Shown: piece after piece, positions 18,874 through 26,888 of the stretch | Position numbering within the stretch: the stretch's first letter is position 1 | How the letters are laid out: each line of letters begins with the position of its first letter | Assembly (NCBI RefSeq): GCF_022698165.1 | Contig: NZ_JALDAY010000007.1 | Span: forward strand, 372,001-436,000 | Direction of reading: 5' to 3' | Length of the DNA: 64,000 nucleotides | Origin: Streptomyces cylindrosporus | GTDB lineage: Bacteria; Actinomycetota; Actinomycetes; Streptomycetales; Streptomycetaceae | Position numbers and translations under genes: made by a program | Notes under the pieces: model-generated | What the model saw: only the letters and a program-made list of their open reading frames with translations | Told to the model about the DNA's origin: nothing | Databases searched by the model: none

Positions 18874-19731
18874 TTGTTCACATCCGTCGACGACGTTTCC
18901 GCGCGTCTCGCCGCGACCGGCTATCTCGCCTCGCCCGCGGTCGCCACGACCGTCTTCCTCGCCGACCGCCTCGGCAAGCCGCTGCTGGTCGAGGGCCCCG
19001 CCGGGGTCGGCAAGACGGAGCTCGCCAAGGCCGTGGCCGAGGTGGCGGGGGCCCGCCTGGTGCGGCTCCAGTGCTACGAGGGCGTGGACGAGTCCCGGGC
19101 GCTGTACGAGTGGAACCACGCCAAGCAGCTGCTGCGCATCAGCGCCGGCCGCGACGAGACCTGGGACGAGACGCGCACCGACGTCTTCAGCGAGGAGTTC
19201 CTGCTCTCGCGCCCGCTGCTCACGGCGATCCGCGGCGACGACCCCAAGGTGCTGCTGATCGACGAGACCGACAAGGCGGACGTCGAGGTCGAGGGCCTGC
19301 TTCTGGAGGTGCTCAGCGACTTCCAGGTGACCGTGCCCGAGCTGGGCACCATCGCCGCGACCCGCCGCCCCTTCGTGGTGCTGACGTCGAACGCGAGCCG
19401 TGAGCTGTCCGAGGCCCTGCGCCGCCGCTGCCTCTTCCTCCACATCGGCTTCCCGGACGAGGAGTTGGAGCGGCGGATCGTACGGCTGAAGGTGCCGGGG
19501 CTCGACGAGGCGCTCGCGGCGTCGGTGGTCCGGGTGGTCGGCGCGCTGCGGGCCATGGATCTGCGCAAGGTGCCGTCGGTCGCCGAGACGATCGACTGGG
19601 CCCGTACGCTGCTGGCGCTCGGCGCCGACACCCTCGACGAGGCCGTCGTACGCGACACCCTGGGCGTGCTCCTCAAGCACCAGGACGACGTCCTGAAGGC
19701 GGCGGCCAAGCTCGACCTGGACGCGGTGTGA
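18874..19731 (+). CDS. MoxR-family AAA+ ATPase
   Basis: A 285-residue AAA+ ATPase of the MoxR/CoxD type, thought to act as a chaperone that activates or assembles metal or cofactor enzymes. Walker A GPAGVGKTE is at about residue 44, Walker B VLLIDETDKAD at about 126, and an arginine finger candidate lies in SEALRRRCLF. The start is an unusual TTG (18874) preceded by GGGAGG. Its stop overlaps the GTG of the VWA-protein gene, the classic MoxR/VWA pairing. Confidence 0.92.
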   Translation: MFTSVDDVSARLAATGYLASPAVATTVFLADRLGKPLLVEGPAGVGKTELAKAVAEVAGARLVRLQCYEGVDESRALYEWNHAKQLLRISAGRDETWDETRTDVFSEEFLLSRPLLTAIRGDDPKVLLIDETDKADVEVEGLLLEVLSDFQVTVPELGTIAATRRPFVVLTSNASRELSEALRRRCLFLHIGFPDEELERRIVRLKVPGLDEALAASVVRVVGALRAMDLRKVPSVAETIDWARTLLALGADTLDEAVVRDTLGVLLKHQDDVLKAAAKLDLDAV

Positions 19732-21083
19732 CCGCGCCCGGCGTCGCCGACCGGCTGACCTCGCTGGTCGGGGCGCTGCGTGCGCACGGCATGCGGATCG
19801 GCACGGGCGAGACCGTGGACGCGGCCGAGGCGGTGGCGGCGCTGGGCCTCGCGGACCGGGAGCTGCTGCGGGAGGGCCTGGCCGCCACGCTGCTGCACGG
19901 GCCGTCCCAGCGGCAGGTCTTCGACCCGGTCTTCGATCTCTACTTCCCGAGCGCGATCGGCGGGCCCGAGTCGCGGCCCGCGAGCCGTGAGGACCTGCGC
20001 GAGCGGCTCGCGGCGGCGCTGGCGGCGGGCGATGTCATGCTCATGGGGCAGCTGGCGGCGGAGGCGGTCGACGGCTTCGGCGGCTACGGTTCCTCACCGG
20101 AGACGGCGGGCTGGTCCTCGTACCAGACCCTCGAACAGCTGCGTCCGCAGACGCTGTTCGCCCGCGTGCGCGACAGCGTCCGGGCGCGCAACGGGGCTTC
20201 GGGGTTCACCGACCGGCTGCTGGAGGACGAGATCCGGCGGCGGATCGAGGTGTTCCGCCGGCAGGTGGCGGTCGAGGCGCGGCGGCGGGTTGCCGAGCGG
20301 CGCGACCGGGACATGCTCGCCCGGCGCGCGGTCGCGACGACCCCGGACCGGCTCGACTTCCTGTACGCCGGGAAGCTCCAGCTCGACGAGTTGCGCAGGA
20401 CGGTTCAGCCGCTGGCCCGCAAGCTGGCGACCCGGCTCGCGGCGCGCCGGCGCCGGGCCGCCCGCGGCAGCATCGATCTGCGCCGCACGCTGCGCGGCTC
20501 GCTGTCGACGGGCGGGGTGCCGATGAAGCCGGTGCTGCGCAGACGCCGTCCCGCGCGCCCCGAACTGGTCCTGCTGTGCGATGTGTCGGGGTCGGTGTCC
20601 GGCTTCTCGGACTTCACGATGCTGCTGGTGCAGGCGCTGCATGACCAGTTCAGCAAGGTGCGGGTGTTCGCCTTCGTCAACCGGATCGACGAGGTGACCG
20701 GGCTGCTGGAGCACGGCGCGGCCGACGCGGAGGGGCTCGGCGCCCGCATCCGCGCCGAGGCGACGCTCACCGGCTGGCACGGCAGCAGCGACTACGGCGT
20801 GGCCCTGGGCGAGTTCGCGGAGCGCTACGGCGACGCGGTGGGCCCGCGCACGACGGTGTTCGTGCTCGGCGACGCCCGTACGAACATGAGCGACCCGAAC
20901 CTCGCGGCCGTCCGGCAGATCGCCGAACGGGCCCGCCGCTTCTACTGGTTGAACCCGGAGCCGCGCGCCCAGTGGGGCACCGGCGACTCCGCGGCACCCG
21001 AGTACGCCGACGTGGCCGGCATGCACGAGTGCCGCAACGCCCGACAGCTGAGCGAACTCGTCGCCCGCCTGCTGCCGGTGTGA
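19728..21083 (+). CDS. VWA-domain protein (CoxE-like)
   Basis: A 451-residue partner of the MoxR ATPase. An Arg-rich N-terminal half is followed by a von Willebrand A domain that starts at about residue 275. The domain has a MIDAS motif variant LLCDVSGSVSG (DxSxS). This pair occurs near CO dehydrogenase/xanthine dehydrogenase-type operons, but no such oxidase is visible here, so the client is unknown. GTG 19728 overlaps the previous stop (GTGA). Confidence 0.9.
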   Translation: MTAPGVADRLTSLVGALRAHGMRIGTGETVDAAEAVAALGLADRELLREGLAATLLHGPSQRQVFDPVFDLYFPSAIGGPESRPASREDLRERLAAALAAGDVMLMGQLAAEAVDGFGGYGSSPETAGWSSYQTLEQLRPQTLFARVRDSVRARNGASGFTDRLLEDEIRRRIEVFRRQVAVEARRRVAERRDRDMLARRAVATTPDRLDFLYAGKLQLDELRRTVQPLARKLATRLAARRRRAARGSIDLRRTLRGSLSTGGVPMKPVLRRRRPARPELVLLCDVSGSVSGFSDFTMLLVQALHDQFSKVRVFAFVNRIDEVTGLLEHGAADAEGLGARIRAEATLTGWHGSSDYGVALGEFAERYGDAVGPRTTVFVLGDARTNMSDPNLAAVRQIAERARRFYWLNPEPRAQWGTGDSAAPEYADVAGMHECRNARQLSELVARLLPV

Positions 21084-21093
21084 CCCCTGAACG

Positions 21094-21459
21094 CTAGCTG
21101 CCCTGCGCCTTCGCGTAGTCCGTCGCCATGCCGCCGGCGAAGTCGTACACGACGCACGATTCGTCGCTGACCACCCAGGCGTCGTGGCCCGGGGTTATCA
21201 CGAACACGTCGCCCGGTCCGACCTCCTGTTCGGCGCCGTCGTCCATGCGTACCCGCATACGGCCCGATACGCAGTACCCGTTGTGGTGCACCTGGCAGCT
21301 TTCCGTACCCGCGATGGGTCCCACGGACTCGGACCAGCGCCAGCCCGGCTCGAAGGTCCCCACGGCGAAGTCCAGTCCGCTCATGTGGACCGCTTCGAGG
21401 TGACCGCGCGGGAAGTCGCGCCGCTCGTCCGGCTTCTCGACAGCCTTGATCTCGATCAT
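21094..21459 (-). CDS. Small cupin-domain protein
   Basis: A 121-residue single-domain cupin. The conserved beta-barrel motifs can be followed: CQVHHNGYCVSGRMRV (about residues 54-70) and EVGPGDVFVITPGHDAW (about 80-96). The first motif has only part of the usual His set, so metal binding is uncertain. It may bind a small ligand or metal ion. ATG 21459 follows GGGAGCC. It is divergent from the SnoaL-like gene, and the intervening DNA holds a long dyad (21525-21551). Confidence 0.82.
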   Translation of the reverse strand: MIEIKAVEKPDERRDFPRGHLEAVHMSGLDFAVGTFEPGWRWSESVGPIAGTESCQVHHNGYCVSGRMRVRMDDGAEQEVGPGDVFVITPGHDAWVVSDESCVVYDFAGGMATDYAKAQGS

Positions 21460-21524
21460 GACGGCTCCCTCCATTGCGAGCCCCACCCACCACACCATCG
21501 TCCGCCCGTCCAGCCGGTGCCGCC

Positions 21525-21566
21525 ATCCGAAGGAATGCGCATTCCTCGGATCGGCGGACAATCCGC
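21525..21566. promoter_or_regulatory. Long bulged palindrome plus hairpin between cupin and SnoaL-like genes
   Basis: AGGAATGCGCATTCCT (21531-21546) is a perfect 16-bp palindrome. It is extended by ATCCG (21525-21529) and CGGAT (21547-21551) with a single unpaired A, giving a 27-bp dyad. Immediately after, GCGGA/TCCGC (21554-21566) forms a second small inverted repeat. The position between two divergent genes suggests a regulator-binding site. Confidence 0.6.
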
Positions 21567-21632
21567 TCGAACGGGCGGAGAATGGTCCGCGAGGCCGCAC
21601 ATCGCCGAAGCACTGGAAAGGTGGCGATCATC

Positions 21633-22028
21633 GTGGCTGAACACCCGCACGCACAGCTCGTCCGCAAGGGCTACGAAGCCTTCTCACGCGGTGACATGGA
21701 CACCCTTCGCTCCCTGATGACCGCCGACGCCACGCATCACGTCCCGGGCAGCCACCCGCTGTCCGGCGACTTCAAGGGCGTCGACGCGACACTCGACATG
21801 TACCGCCGGCTCTTCGAGGAGACCGCCGGCACCCTACGGGTCGAACTGCGCTCGATCCTCGTGGACGGCCGGGGCCACGCCGTCTCCGTGCACCGCTTCA
21901 CGGGCGACCGGAACGGCAAGCACATCGACGAGACCGGCGGCATCGTCTTCCGGATCGTCGGCGACAAGATCACGGATCTCGACGAGTGCGTCGAGGACAT
22001 CGACGTCGGCAACGAGTTCTGGTCCTGA
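21633..22028 (+). CDS. SnoaL-like/NTF2-fold protein
   Basis: A 131-residue protein with the cone-shaped NTF2/SnoaL fold: it begins with the typical HAQLVRKGYEAFSRGDMD and continues with the LMTADATHHVPGSHPLSGDF stretch. Members include small-molecule isomerases, hydrolases and ligand-binding proteins; the exact activity cannot be read. The start is GTG 21633 after AAAGG. An upstream in-frame GTG at 21621 is possible. It is divergent from the cupin gene and ends 9 bp before the convergent dehydratase gene. Confidence 0.83.
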   Translation: MAEHPHAQLVRKGYEAFSRGDMDTLRSLMTADATHHVPGSHPLSGDFKGVDATLDMYRRLFEETAGTLRVELRSILVDGRGHAVSVHRFTGDRNGKHIDETGGIVFRIVGDKITDLDECVEDIDVGNEFWS

Positions 22029-22036
22029 CGCCTCCC

Positions 22037-23023
22037 TCAGCGCGGACCGCTCGGTGATCCGCACAGCTCGGCGAAGCGGTCCGCGTCCACATTGCCGCCG
22101 GAGACGACGACGCCGATCCGGCGCGGAAGGGAACCCGCACGCCCGGCGAGCAGCGCGGCCAGCGGGGTGGCCCCGCTCGGCTCGACGACGATCTTCAGCC
22201 GTTCGAACGCGAAGCGCATCGCCGCGCGGATCTCGTCGTCGGACACCAGGGCGATCCCGTCGACGAGCCTCCGGTTCACGGAGAACGTCAGCTCGCCGGG
22301 CGTGTGCAGGGCCTGCCCGTCGGCGATGGTGTGCGGCACGGGGATGCTGATGCGCCGGCCCGCCTCCAGGGACCGCTTGGTGTCGTCCCCGGCCTCCGGC
22401 TCGACGCCGATCACCCTGATCCGCGGGTGCAGCCCCTTGGCCGCCGTGGCGCTCCCGGCGATCAGCCCACCACCGCCCACGGGCACGACCAGGGCGTCCA
22501 ACTCCCCCGCTTCCTCCAGGAGTTCGAGGGCGGCGGTACCCTGCCCGGCCATGACGTGCGGATGCTCGTACGGCGGGACGAGCGCGAGCCCCCGCTCGGC
22601 GGCCAGGGCCTCGGCGACGGCGACGCGGTCCTCCGTGTAGCGGTCGTACGTCACGATCTCGGCGCCGTAGCCCTCCGTCGCCGCCCGCTTCGAGCGCGGG
22701 GCGTCCTCGGGCATCACGATGACCGCGGAGGTGCCGAGTTCCCGTGCGGCCAGGGCGACGGCCTGGGCGTGGTTGCCGGACGAGTAGGCGGCGATGCCCC
22801 GGGAGAGCTGCTCGGGGGTGAGCCGGGAGGCGGCGTTGTAGGCGCCGCGGAACTTGAAGGCGCCCACCCGCTGGAAGTTCTCGCACTTCAGGTGGACCTC
22901 GGCGCCGACGAGGGCGTCGAGGGTGCGTGAGCGCAGGACGGGGGTGCGGTGGGCGACGCCCTCGAGCCGGGCGGCGGCCTCGCGGACGTCGTCGAGGGTG
23001 ACCGGTGGGGCGGTGGTCGTCAC
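22037..23023 (-). CDS. Threonine/serine dehydratase-family PLP enzyme
   Basis: A 328-residue fold-type II PLP enzyme. The PLP lysine lies in FQRVGAFKFRGAYN (about residue 55), the cofactor-binding SSGNHAQAVALAA follows at about 80, and the phosphate-binding loop GGGGLIAG at about 180. There is no C-terminal ACT domain, so it is a catabolic-type threonine/serine or 3-hydroxyaspartate ammonia-lyase rather than the biosynthetic, isoleucine-regulated form. Its GTG start overlaps the stop of the regulator gene upstream (GTGA), so the pair is one operon. Confidence 0.88.
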   Translation of the reverse strand: MTTTAPPVTLDDVREAAARLEGVAHRTPVLRSRTLDALVGAEVHLKCENFQRVGAFKFRGAYNAASRLTPEQLSRGIAAYSSGNHAQAVALAARELGTSAVIVMPEDAPRSKRAATEGYGAEIVTYDRYTEDRVAVAEALAAERGLALVPPYEHPHVMAGQGTAALELLEEAGELDALVVPVGGGGLIAGSATAAKGLHPRIRVIGVEPEAGDDTKRSLEAGRRISIPVPHTIADGQALHTPGELTFSVNRRLVDGIALVSDDEIRAAMRFAFERLKIVVEPSGATPLAALLAGRAGSLPRRIGVVVSGGNVDADRFAELCGSPSGPR

Positions 23024-23709
23024 GCGTGTCCTCCAGCGGGGGTCGGGTCGGTGTCGGCGCGGGCCTGGGAGAGGTAGCTGTAGGCGGAGGCGCGGGAGAT
23101 GCCGAGCCGGCCGGCGACCTGTTCGACGGCGCGGCGCACGGCGAAGACGCCGTGTCCGTCGAGGCTGCGGAACAGGTCGAGGCGCTCGGTTCGGTCGAGT
23201 GCGGCCCAGGCGCGGTGCCGGCCGAGGTGGTGGGCGTCGAGGACGGCGTCCACGACGGAGTCGATATCGTTGCCGAAGGTGGTGACCGGAGCCTCGGCCG
23301 CGCTCGCCCCGAGTCCGGCGAGGGCGCCGAGCAGGGCGTGGGCCTCGCCGACGGCGGTGACGTCGACGTTGACGCACAGGGCGCCGAAGACGGCCCCGCC
23401 GGAGTCGCGCAGCACCATGGTCGACGCCTTGAGCAGCTTGCCGGCCCCGGTTCGCGTGACGTAGTTCAGCTCGTCGGCCGCCTCGTCGCCGCGCGCGAGG
23501 ACCCGCATGCCGATCTCGCTCATCGCGCCGCCCACCGCCCGGCCGGTGACCGAGCCGGCGACGGCGACGACCGACTTCTCGGGCCGCCGGTAGTCGTGCA
23601 GCACCACCTCGCACACCGGTCCGAAGGTGGCCGCGATCCCGTCGACGACGGGCCGCAGCGCGGCGAGGATCGCGTCCCGCTCGGCGTCACGGGTCTGCTC
23701 GGTTGCCAT
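23020..23709 (-). CDS. YheO/DauR-type transcriptional regulator
   Basis: A 229-residue regulator with an N-terminal PAS-like YheO domain (residues about 10-125, FGPVCEVVLHDYRRPEKS) and a C-terminal DauR-type helix-turn-helix (VAGRLGISRASAYSYLSQAR, about 195-215). Known relatives control D-amino-acid or hydroxyaspartate genes. It forms an operon with the dehydratase, so it probably senses an amino-acid-like effector. The promoter region carries alternating TGGAC half-sites (23725-23750), consistent with autoregulation. Confidence 0.87.
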   Translation of the reverse strand: MATEQTRDAERDAILAALRPVVDGIAATFGPVCEVVLHDYRRPEKSVVAVAGSVTGRAVGGAMSEIGMRVLARGDEAADELNYVTRTGAGKLLKASTMVLRDSGGAVFGALCVNVDVTAVGEAHALLGALAGLGASAAEAPVTTFGNDIDSVVDAVLDAHHLGRHRAWAALDRTERLDLFRSLDGHGVFAVRRAVEQVAGRLGISRASAYSYLSQARADTDPTPAGGHA

Positions 23710-23724
23710 GCCGGTCAGACTACC

Positions 23725-23750
23725 CGTCCAATTGCTGGACGAAAAGTCCA
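23725..23750 (-). promoter_or_regulatory. Three alternating TGGAC half-sites upstream of the YheO/DauR-type gene
   Basis: CGTCCA-ATTGC-TGGACG (23725-23741) and TGGAC-GAAAA-GTCCA (23736-23750) are two overlapping dyads sharing the middle half-site. On the minus strand a TAGTCT box (23722-23717) stands 7 nt before the ATG, so the message is probably leaderless and the dyads cover the -35 region. Confidence 0.55.
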
Positions 23751-23758
23751 GGGCGGGT

Positions 23759-25090
23759 TCAGATCATGGTGTCGTGGGTCGCCGCGTACGTCAGTGCCTC
23801 CCGTGCCGCGTGCCGGTTCCCGACCGTCTCCCACCAGGGGTGGGTGTGCATCTCCTCGGCGAGCCGCCGGCACCGCTCCCGCGCGTCCGCCAGGCGCTCC
23901 CGCTGCTCGCCGGTGATCTCGGCGCGCCCAGCCGCGATCTCGGCCCCGCTGGGCAGGCGCGCGACGATGTCGGCGCAGTGCTCCAGCGCCCGGGTGAAGG
24001 TCCGGCGGGCGGCGACGAGGTCGCCGGGTATGACGAACTCGCCGACGGTGAAGGGCCGGGAGAACTCCGACGCCCCGGGCTCGCTGTGCCACAGCGAGGC
24101 GTCGATGGGCAGTCCGTCGTCCCGGGCCCGGGTCAGCTCGGCGGGGGTACCGGGCTCCGGGCCCTCGCGGCCCGCCTTCCAGAGGTCCGACCGGCTGTCC
24201 GTGCCGTTCGCACGCCGCTGCGTCGGCACCCCGGGCAGGGGTTCGGGGCGTCCTTCGAGGAACTCCTCCTTGTCCGTCGGGGTGACCCACATGTGCCAGC
24301 CGCGCCGGCCCGCCGCCGGATGGGGCAGGTACAGCGAGACCAACTCGCCGGTCGCCGTGCGCCGGATGACGTCGTCGTAGTAGAGACCGCGTACGGGCTC
24401 CCACAGTGCGTGCCTGCCGCCGCAGCGGCCCGCCCCCCGCTGCGGACAGGGCACGGGGTTGCTCCAGTCGCAGCGGGACATGTGCAGGTGCTTGACCCCG
24501 CCGCGCACCGGCAGCGCGGCCCGGTCGGTGACGTCGCGCCAGCTCTGTACGTTCAGCCGGGCCCAGGGGGCGCGGTCTATCGGTATCGCGTTCTCGTTGT
24601 TGACGAGCCACAGCGGGGTGAGCCCGGCCTGGTGGGCGAGTCGGGTGCGCTCGTCGACGGAACCGCCCGCTATCGCGGCGAGTTGGATTTCGTAGGCGAG
24701 CCGGTGATCGTCGGCGCCCTCGACCGTCACGTCCACGCGGCCCTTTCCCGGCTCTCCGCCCTCGGGCCGGCCCACCCGGAATCCCTCGCCCGTGGCGACC
24801 TTCGCCGTGTATTCGCCGAGTGCCTTGTGGAGATCGATTTCGGCCTGGGTTTCGGGGCGCTCTCCCTTTGCCACGTGCATCGCGTGCGGACGGCCGTTGA
24901 CCTTGCGGATCGTCATGAAGCCGGGGCAGACGAAGCCTTCGTCCTCATGGGCTTCCAGGCAGTACAGAAGATCCGGCTGGTAATTGCCGTAGATCTCGTC
25001 GAGCAGCCGCGGGTATTCGGGGTGGCCGAGATCAGCCTCGGTCAGGTCGAGCGTGATTCCGAGGCCCCTGTGCCAGACGCTGTAGGTCAT
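23759..25090 (-). CDS. CoiA-like competence/nuclease-family protein
   Basis: A 443-residue protein resembling the actinobacterial competence protein CoiA family, which carries a PD-(D/E)XK-like nuclease core. The core would cover roughly residues 85-135: LHKALGEY, then a VDVTVEG strand with Asp, then YEIQLAA with the E-x-Q pair. This fits the D...ExQ pattern of such nucleases. A Cys-rich patch (CDWSNPVPCPQRGAGRCGG) at about 205-223 could bind zinc. ATG 25090 was chosen over an in-frame upstream ATG at 25141. No competence partners are nearby; the function in this organism is unknown. Confidence 0.75.
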   Translation of the reverse strand: MTYSVWHRGLGITLDLTEADLGHPEYPRLLDEIYGNYQPDLLYCLEAHEDEGFVCPGFMTIRKVNGRPHAMHVAKGERPETQAEIDLHKALGEYTAKVATGEGFRVGRPEGGEPGKGRVDVTVEGADDHRLAYEIQLAAIAGGSVDERTRLAHQAGLTPLWLVNNENAIPIDRAPWARLNVQSWRDVTDRAALPVRGGVKHLHMSRCDWSNPVPCPQRGAGRCGGRHALWEPVRGLYYDDVIRRTATGELVSLYLPHPAAGRRGWHMWVTPTDKEEFLEGRPEPLPGVPTQRRANGTDSRSDLWKAGREGPEPGTPAELTRARDDGLPIDASLWHSEPGASEFSRPFTVGEFVIPGDLVAARRTFTRALEHCADIVARLPSGAEIAAGRAEITGEQRERLADARERCRRLAEEMHTHPWWETVGNRHAAREALTYAATHDTMI

Positions 25091-25180
25091 ATGGCGAGAG
25101 TAGGACGCGCCACTGACAATGGGCCCGGCCATGATCGGCAACAGCCCCGGAATGCGGACCTCTTGATATCTGTCGGGGAC

Positions 25181-26416
25181 TCACGGAATCCGGCTGGACT
25201 CGGGATCCAGGCCCGTCATGAGTTCCGCGAAAGCGCCCGCGGCTGCCCGTGAGGTGAACAGCCGGTCGAGGCGGGCGCGCGCCAGGTTGCGGAGGAAGGG
25301 GCCGGAGCGGGTGTCGTCACCCGCGTCGTGGACGGTCCGGGTCAGCCAGTGGGAGAACTCCTGGTCGTTCCAGACGCGCCGCAGGCAGCGCCGCGAGTAC
25401 GCGCGCAGGCCGGTCTCGTCCTGGTCGTCGACGAAGTCCCGTACGGCGCGGGCGAAGAGGTCGGCGTCGTAGAGGGCCAGGTTCATGCCCTTGCCGCCCA
25501 TGGGGGACACGATGTGCGCGGCGTCCCCGACGAGGAACAGGCGGCCGTGCTGCATGGGGTCGTGGACCAGGCTGCGGAGCCGGAAGATCTCGCGGTCGGT
25601 GATCGGACCGGAGGCGAGGGCGGGGTCGCCGAGTCGGCTGCGCAGGGCGTCCCAGACGCGGGCGTCGGGCCAGGCGTCGGTGCGGTCGTCGGGCGGGCAC
25701 TGGAGGTAGTAGCGGCTGCTGTGCGGGCCGCGCGGGAAGTGGGCGGCGAAGCCGTGCGCGCTGACGGCGAGGAGCGGGTGTGCCGGGGGCGGGGCGTCGG
25801 CGAGGACGGTGAGCCACCCGATGCCGTGGTCGAGGGAGTGCGCGGTGAGGGCGCCTTCGGGTACGGCGGTGCGGCTGACGCCGTGATCGCCGTCGCAGCC
25901 GGCGACGAAGTCGCAGGTGAGGGTGGAGCGGGTGCCGTCGGCGGTGCGGTAGCGGACGGTGGGCCGGTCGCCGGTCAGGTCGTGCAGGGAGACGTCGAGG
26001 GCCTCGAAGCGCAGGTCGCCGCCGTCGGCGAGGTAGGTGGCGGTCAGGTTCTGGACGAGCACCTGCTGGGGGCAGAGGCGGGCCCCGGGGCCTTCGGAGC
26101 CGTCGCTGTCGGAGACCAGGTGGCTCTCGCCGTCCACCCGGAACTCCAGGATGCCGTCGTGGGGTGGACCGCCGAGCACGCGGTCGGCCAGTCCCCAGGC
26201 CTCGAACATCCGCACGGCGCGGGTCTCGACGATGCCGGCGCGCTGGCGCTGTGTCACGTACTCGCGGGACCGGCGCTCCAGGACGACGCAGTCGATCCCG
26301 CTGCGGCGCAGCAGGTTGGCGACGGTGAGTCCGGCGGGGCCCGCGCCGATCACCACGACGGTGGTGGACTCGGCCGGCTCTCCCGGTTCCGCCAACTCCC
26401 CAGCGTTCTCCGCCAC
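25181..26416 (-). CDS. FAD-dependent aromatic monooxygenase, PobA-like
   Basis: A 411-residue flavoprotein hydroxylase of the 4-hydroxybenzoate 3-monooxygenase class. FAD motifs are present: VIGAGPAGLTVANLLRRSG (about residue 18), the PobA-like RQRAGIVE, the DG motif VAGCDGDHGVSR, and the GD motif FLVGDAAHIVSP. It is a paralogue of the protein at 39540, sharing the overall plan and motifs, but differs around RQRAGIVE and has a longer N terminus. The start GTG 26416 follows GGAGGTG; the frame upstream is non-coding. The substrate is probably a hydroxylated aromatic acid, not necessarily 4-hydroxybenzoate. Confidence 0.85.
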   Translation of the reverse strand: MAENAGELAEPGEPAESTTVVVIGAGPAGLTVANLLRRSGIDCVVLERRSREYVTQRQRAGIVETRAVRMFEAWGLADRVLGGPPHDGILEFRVDGESHLVSDSDGSEGPGARLCPQQVLVQNLTATYLADGGDLRFEALDVSLHDLTGDRPTVRYRTADGTRSTLTCDFVAGCDGDHGVSRTAVPEGALTAHSLDHGIGWLTVLADAPPPAHPLLAVSAHGFAAHFPRGPHSSRYYLQCPPDDRTDAWPDARVWDALRSRLGDPALASGPITDREIFRLRSLVHDPMQHGRLFLVGDAAHIVSPMGGKGMNLALYDADLFARAVRDFVDDQDETGLRAYSRRCLRRVWNDQEFSHWLTRTVHDAGDDTRSGPFLRNLARARLDRLFTSRAAAGAFAELMTGLDPESSRIP

Positions 26417-26474
26417 TTGGCCACCTCCGCAGTCAGGGTAGCCGAGCGGTTCACAGGCGTCCCGCAGGTGGCGG

Positions 26475-26888
26475 TCAGCGGTCGTATGCGAGACGCGCCG
26501 GGCTCGGGACCGGGCCGAGGGCGCCGGAGCGGCAGTCGTCACGCGGGCGGTGCCCCCGGGTTCCACGGCGGCGGGTTGCGGCGTCGTGTCCACCCGCCCG
26601 GCGACGGGGTCGGACCAGCCGGTCCGTCCCGCACGGAGTCGAGGTCTCCGGGTCGAGGGTGGCGACCATGCACCGCACCGGGTGATGGGTGTCGGCCGTG
26701 CCGGTGACGCCGTCGGCGGTGCCGGCGTGGACGGCGAGGCGCACGCCCGGCGCGTGCACGCGGGCCGAAGCCGGGCGTCGAGAACCGGTCCTCGACCAGG
26801 ACGAGGAACGGGTCGGTCGGCATGAAGATCAGGGCCTGGTGGTCGACCTGCGGCTGGTCGGTGACGCGGTTCAGGATCCGCTGTTCCG
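26475..26888 (-). pseudogene. Possible degraded coding remnant in a 472-bp gap
   Basis: The stretch between the monooxygenase and the MocR gene has no intact gene but looks partly coding on the minus strand. One frame reads MPTDPFLVLVEDRFSTPGFG (start at 26821). A second frame (from 26759) continues with HAPGVRLAVHAGTADGVTG and HHPVRCMVATLDPE, which would follow on naturally after a single frameshift near 26760. The rest decays into Arg/Pro-rich frames. I do not recognise the parent family. Confidence 0.4.
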
